Notes under the pieces: generated by a model
What the model was told of the DNA's origin: nothing
The model's database searches: none
What the model saw: the letters and a program-made list of their open reading frames with translations, nothing else
Made by a program: the position numbers and the translations under genes
Shown: piece by piece, positions 7,136 through 8,424 of the stretch
Numbering within the stretch: position 1 is the first letter of the stretch
Layout: each line of letters begins with the position of its first letter
DNA from: Ruminococcaceae bacterium UBA2656
Lineage (GTDB): Bacteria > Bacillota > Clostridia > Oscillospirales > Acutalibacteraceae
Length of the DNA stretch: 8,424 bases
Direction: 5' to 3'
Assembly (NCBI GenBank): GCA_002359465.1
Contig: DENA01000029.1
Coordinates: 32,192 to 40,615, forward strand

Positions 7136-8267
7136 TGCGCTTCACCTCGCTGTCAAACGCCTTCAATCCGATGTAAAGCGCGCGCCGAACCTGCGCCGTC
7201 TGCGCGTCGTCCTTCCCTGCGGCGTTCATTTTTTCAAGCATCCGCCGGACAAAAATTCCTTTGAGCGAGGTCTCCTTGGACAGCGCGTTCAAATCAGCCC
7301 GTATGTGTGTTTCGTCCTTTATTTTTACAAAATAGAGTTCGTTTTCCAGTCTGGCGGCGACTGCCGCGCAGTCCGGCGAAAAGGCCGCGTCGAGCGCGCC
7401 CTCCAGAATGATTTTATACAAATTTTCGCCGTACGCTTCGCCGAATTGACGGTTCAGCGTTTGAAGGATAACGGCCGCCGCCTCATTGTTTGACGACGCC
7501 CCGCCGATATCGACAGGAATCACAAGATTCCTTCTTATGCACACCTTCAGGAACTCCAAATCGGCTTTGTCCTTCCTGACGATGCCGATATACACGCCCT
7601 TTTCCCCCAGCTCGTCAAACCCCCTGCCTTCCGGACAGCCGCAGTAAGCGTAAGCGGTTCTGCCGCTGTGTAAAATACCGGTGCGCATATGGATATGCCC
7701 GAACGCAATATAATCCATACCGCTGAACCGGATCTGGGACGGGGTTACCGGATTGTAGTTGCTCGGCTGATTCTCTGCGACCAGATCACCGTGCATGACA
7801 CAGATATTGACCATGTCATCTTCGGGCACGTGGGGCGCATCGAGCAAGGATTCCGTAACGTAGGTTCCCGTAAAGCCCGCGCCCCACACGCGCACGCCTT
7901 TTTGGGGGAGCTCGAAAAAATCAAGGCCGGCCTGAAAAATATGTACGTTGGCGGGCCAGTCCTCGTCGGAATAGGGAGAATCCAGCGACACATAGTCGTG
8001 ATTTCCCGGCGCAATGGCAACCACCGTGCCCGGAATTTCAGACAAAGCCTTCTTCACGGAACGGACCGCCGCGCTGTCCGTCCCGGAGCTCTCAAATAAG
8101 TCCCCGGCAATCAGAAGCAGCTCTATGTTTTCTTCCCTGCAAAGGGAAGTGATTCTGTCAAAAGTCATCAGTATTTCTTCCCTGCGCTGCCCCGCTTTGC
8201 TTCCGAGCGAGGAAATTTCCGCGCCAAGATGCAAATCGGCACAGTGCAGTATTTTTATCTTATTCAT
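7125..8267 (-). CDS. yhaO: YhaO/SbcD-type metallophosphoesterase (predicted DNA exonuclease subunit)
   Basis: The 380-residue protein carries all five calcineurin-like phosphoesterase motifs of the Mre11/SbcD group: DLHLG (Asp11, His13), GDLFE (Asp56), GNHDY (Asn89, His90, Asp91), MHGD (His159) and GHIH (His191, His193). These bind two metal ions, usually manganese, for phosphodiester cleavage. The C-terminal part (about 235-345) would be the capping domain, and the lysine/arginine-rich tail probably docks on the ATPase. There is no signal peptide, so it acts in the cytoplasm. The ATG at 8267 has GGGAG (8280-8276) 8 nt upstream. It is the first gene of the operon and its last 11 bases overlap the ATPase start. 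SbcD itself is the main alternative name; the YhaN-type partner argues for YhaO. The third gene of the Bacillus operon, yhaM, is absent here. Confidence 0.9.
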   Translation of the reverse strand: MNKIKILHCADLHLGAEISSLGSKAGQRREEILMTFDRITSLCREENIELLLIAGDLFESSGTDSAAVRSVKKALSEIPGTVVAIAPGNHDYVSLDSPYSDEDWPANVHIFQAGLDFFELPQKGVRVWGAGFTGTYVTESLLDAPHVPEDDMVNICVMHGDLVAENQPSNYNPVTPSQIRFSGMDYIAFGHIHMRTGILHSGRTAYAYCGCPEGRGFDELGEKGVYIGIVRKDKADLEFLKVCIRRNLVIPVDIGGASSNNEAAAVILQTLNRQFGEAYGENLYKIILEGALDAAFSPDCAAVAARLENELYFVKIKDETHIRADLNALSKETSLKGIFVRRMLEKMNAAGKDDAQTAQVRRALYIGLKAFDSEVKRNEN

Positions 8268-8292
8268 TTTTCACGCTCCCGGCAGCCAAATT

Positions 8293-8327
8293 CACTGATT
8301 TTTGTTTTCATTATATCAAAATCAGTG
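8293..8327. promoter_or_regulatory. Inverted repeat around the yhaO -10 box (candidate operator)
   Basis: CACTGATTTT (8293-8302) and its exact reverse complement AAAATCAGTG (8318-8327) are separated by 15 bp. The arms flank the -10 element at 8310-8315. The distal arm lies in the promoter spacer and the proximal arm covers the predicted transcription start. A dimeric repressor bound here would block RNA polymerase. The arms do not match the GAAC-N4-GTTC LexA box known from Bacillus. The transcript would start inside or next to one arm, so an RNA hairpin is not the likely role. Confidence 0.5.
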
Positions 8328-8338
8328 CAGTAAATCAA
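8310..8338 (-). promoter_or_regulatory. Strong extended -10 sigma-A promoter of the yhaO-yhaN operon
   Basis: On the minus strand, TTGATT (8338-8333) is followed by a 17-bp spacer and a perfect TATAAT (8315-8310). A TG one base before the -10 box makes it an extended -10 promoter. Transcription would begin near 8303, about 35 nt before the ATG of the phosphoesterase gene. Confidence 0.8.
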
Positions 8339-8380
8339 TTGCCGCGCCGGGGCTGCGGCGGATTTATATGCATTTTTAGC

Positions 8381-8422
8381 AAAAAATCGGGGCCGCCAGG
8401 GGGGGACCCCCCCCCGGCCCCG
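8381..8422 (-). terminator. GC-rich terminator of an upstream gene outside the window
   Basis: On the minus strand, CGGGGCCG (8422-8415) pairs perfectly with CGGCCCCG (8395-8388). The interior runs of about eight G and seven C extend the stem, and the outer stem is followed by ATTTTTTG (8387-8380). This is the form of a strong Rho-independent terminator for a minus-strand gene ending beyond 8424. It insulates the yhaO promoter. The homopolymer runs are prone to sequencing error, so the exact stem length is uncertain. Confidence 0.65.
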
Positions 8423-8424
8423 CT

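Noticed and set aside
6530..7264. Plus-strand open frame of 244 codons opposite the ATPase N-terminus
   Set aside because: It is antisense to the Walker A region of the ATPase and spans the yhaO-yhaN junction. It has no recognisable motif, so it is a shadow frame.
4040..8267. Nuclease plus coiled-coil ATPase as a novel anti-phage defence system
   Set aside because: The motifs and gene order match the widespread YhaO/YhaN housekeeping-type pair. There are no neighbouring defence genes, integrases or mobile-element ends.
8341..8359. Small GCCGC...GCGGC hairpin upstream of the yhaO promoter, as a second terminator
   Set aside because: The stem is only five base pairs with a nine-base loop, and neither side has a proper T-tract. 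The neighbouring large hairpin already explains termination.
1..8424. tRNA, rRNA, CRISPR repeats, insertion-sequence ends
   Set aside because: I found no repeated spacers, no terminal inverted repeats with a transposase, and no tRNA/rRNA-like stretch on either strand by eye.

Overview
The window looks like an ordinary chromosomal stretch from a Gram-positive Firmicute, most likely a mid-GC Clostridia/Oscillospirales-type anaerobe. This is inferred from the protein families, strong GGAGG/GAGG ribosome-binding sites, sigma-A-type promoters in AT-rich gaps, and coding DNA at an estimated 50% GC. Every gene supported here lies on the minus strand, so transcription runs from high to low coordinates.

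Right to left, the layout is as follows. (1) Positions 8381-8422 hold a very GC-rich hairpin followed by a T-tract, which probably terminates an upstream gene lying outside the window. (2) A clear extended -10 promoter (8310-8338) sits inside a 10-bp inverted repeat and drives a two-gene operon. The first gene is a YhaO/SbcD-type metallophosphoesterase (7125-8267). The second is a YhaN-type Rad50/SbcC-like coiled-coil ATPase (4040-7135) that overlaps it by 11 bp. The ATPase has two predicted membrane helices in the middle of its coiled coil, where canonical SbcC/Rad50 has the zinc hook. (3) A weak terminator and a separate promoter (3952-3980) precede a membrane-bound sensor diguanylate cyclase (1235-3874; dCACHE, three PAS, GGDEF). 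This gene ends at a strong hairpin (1188-1221). (4) A second short operon starts near 1051. It contains an HSL-family alpha/beta hydrolase (119-1051), translationally coupled through a GTGA overlap to a gene cut off by the left window edge (1-122). The N-terminus of that gene resembles a clostridial family often labelled alcohol acetyltransferase/condensation-like.

Functionally, the YhaO/YhaN pair is expected to act as a nuclease-ATPase complex on nucleic acid, probably at the membrane. The cyclase would turn an extracellular signal into c-di-GMP. The hydrolase/acyltransferase pair would act on acyl esters. I see no evidence that the three units form one system, and no phage, transposon, CRISPR or RNA gene. 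The items most worth a second look are the membrane-hinged ATPase, the dyad around the yhaO promoter, the corrected GTG start of the cyclase and the coupled partial gene at the left edge.
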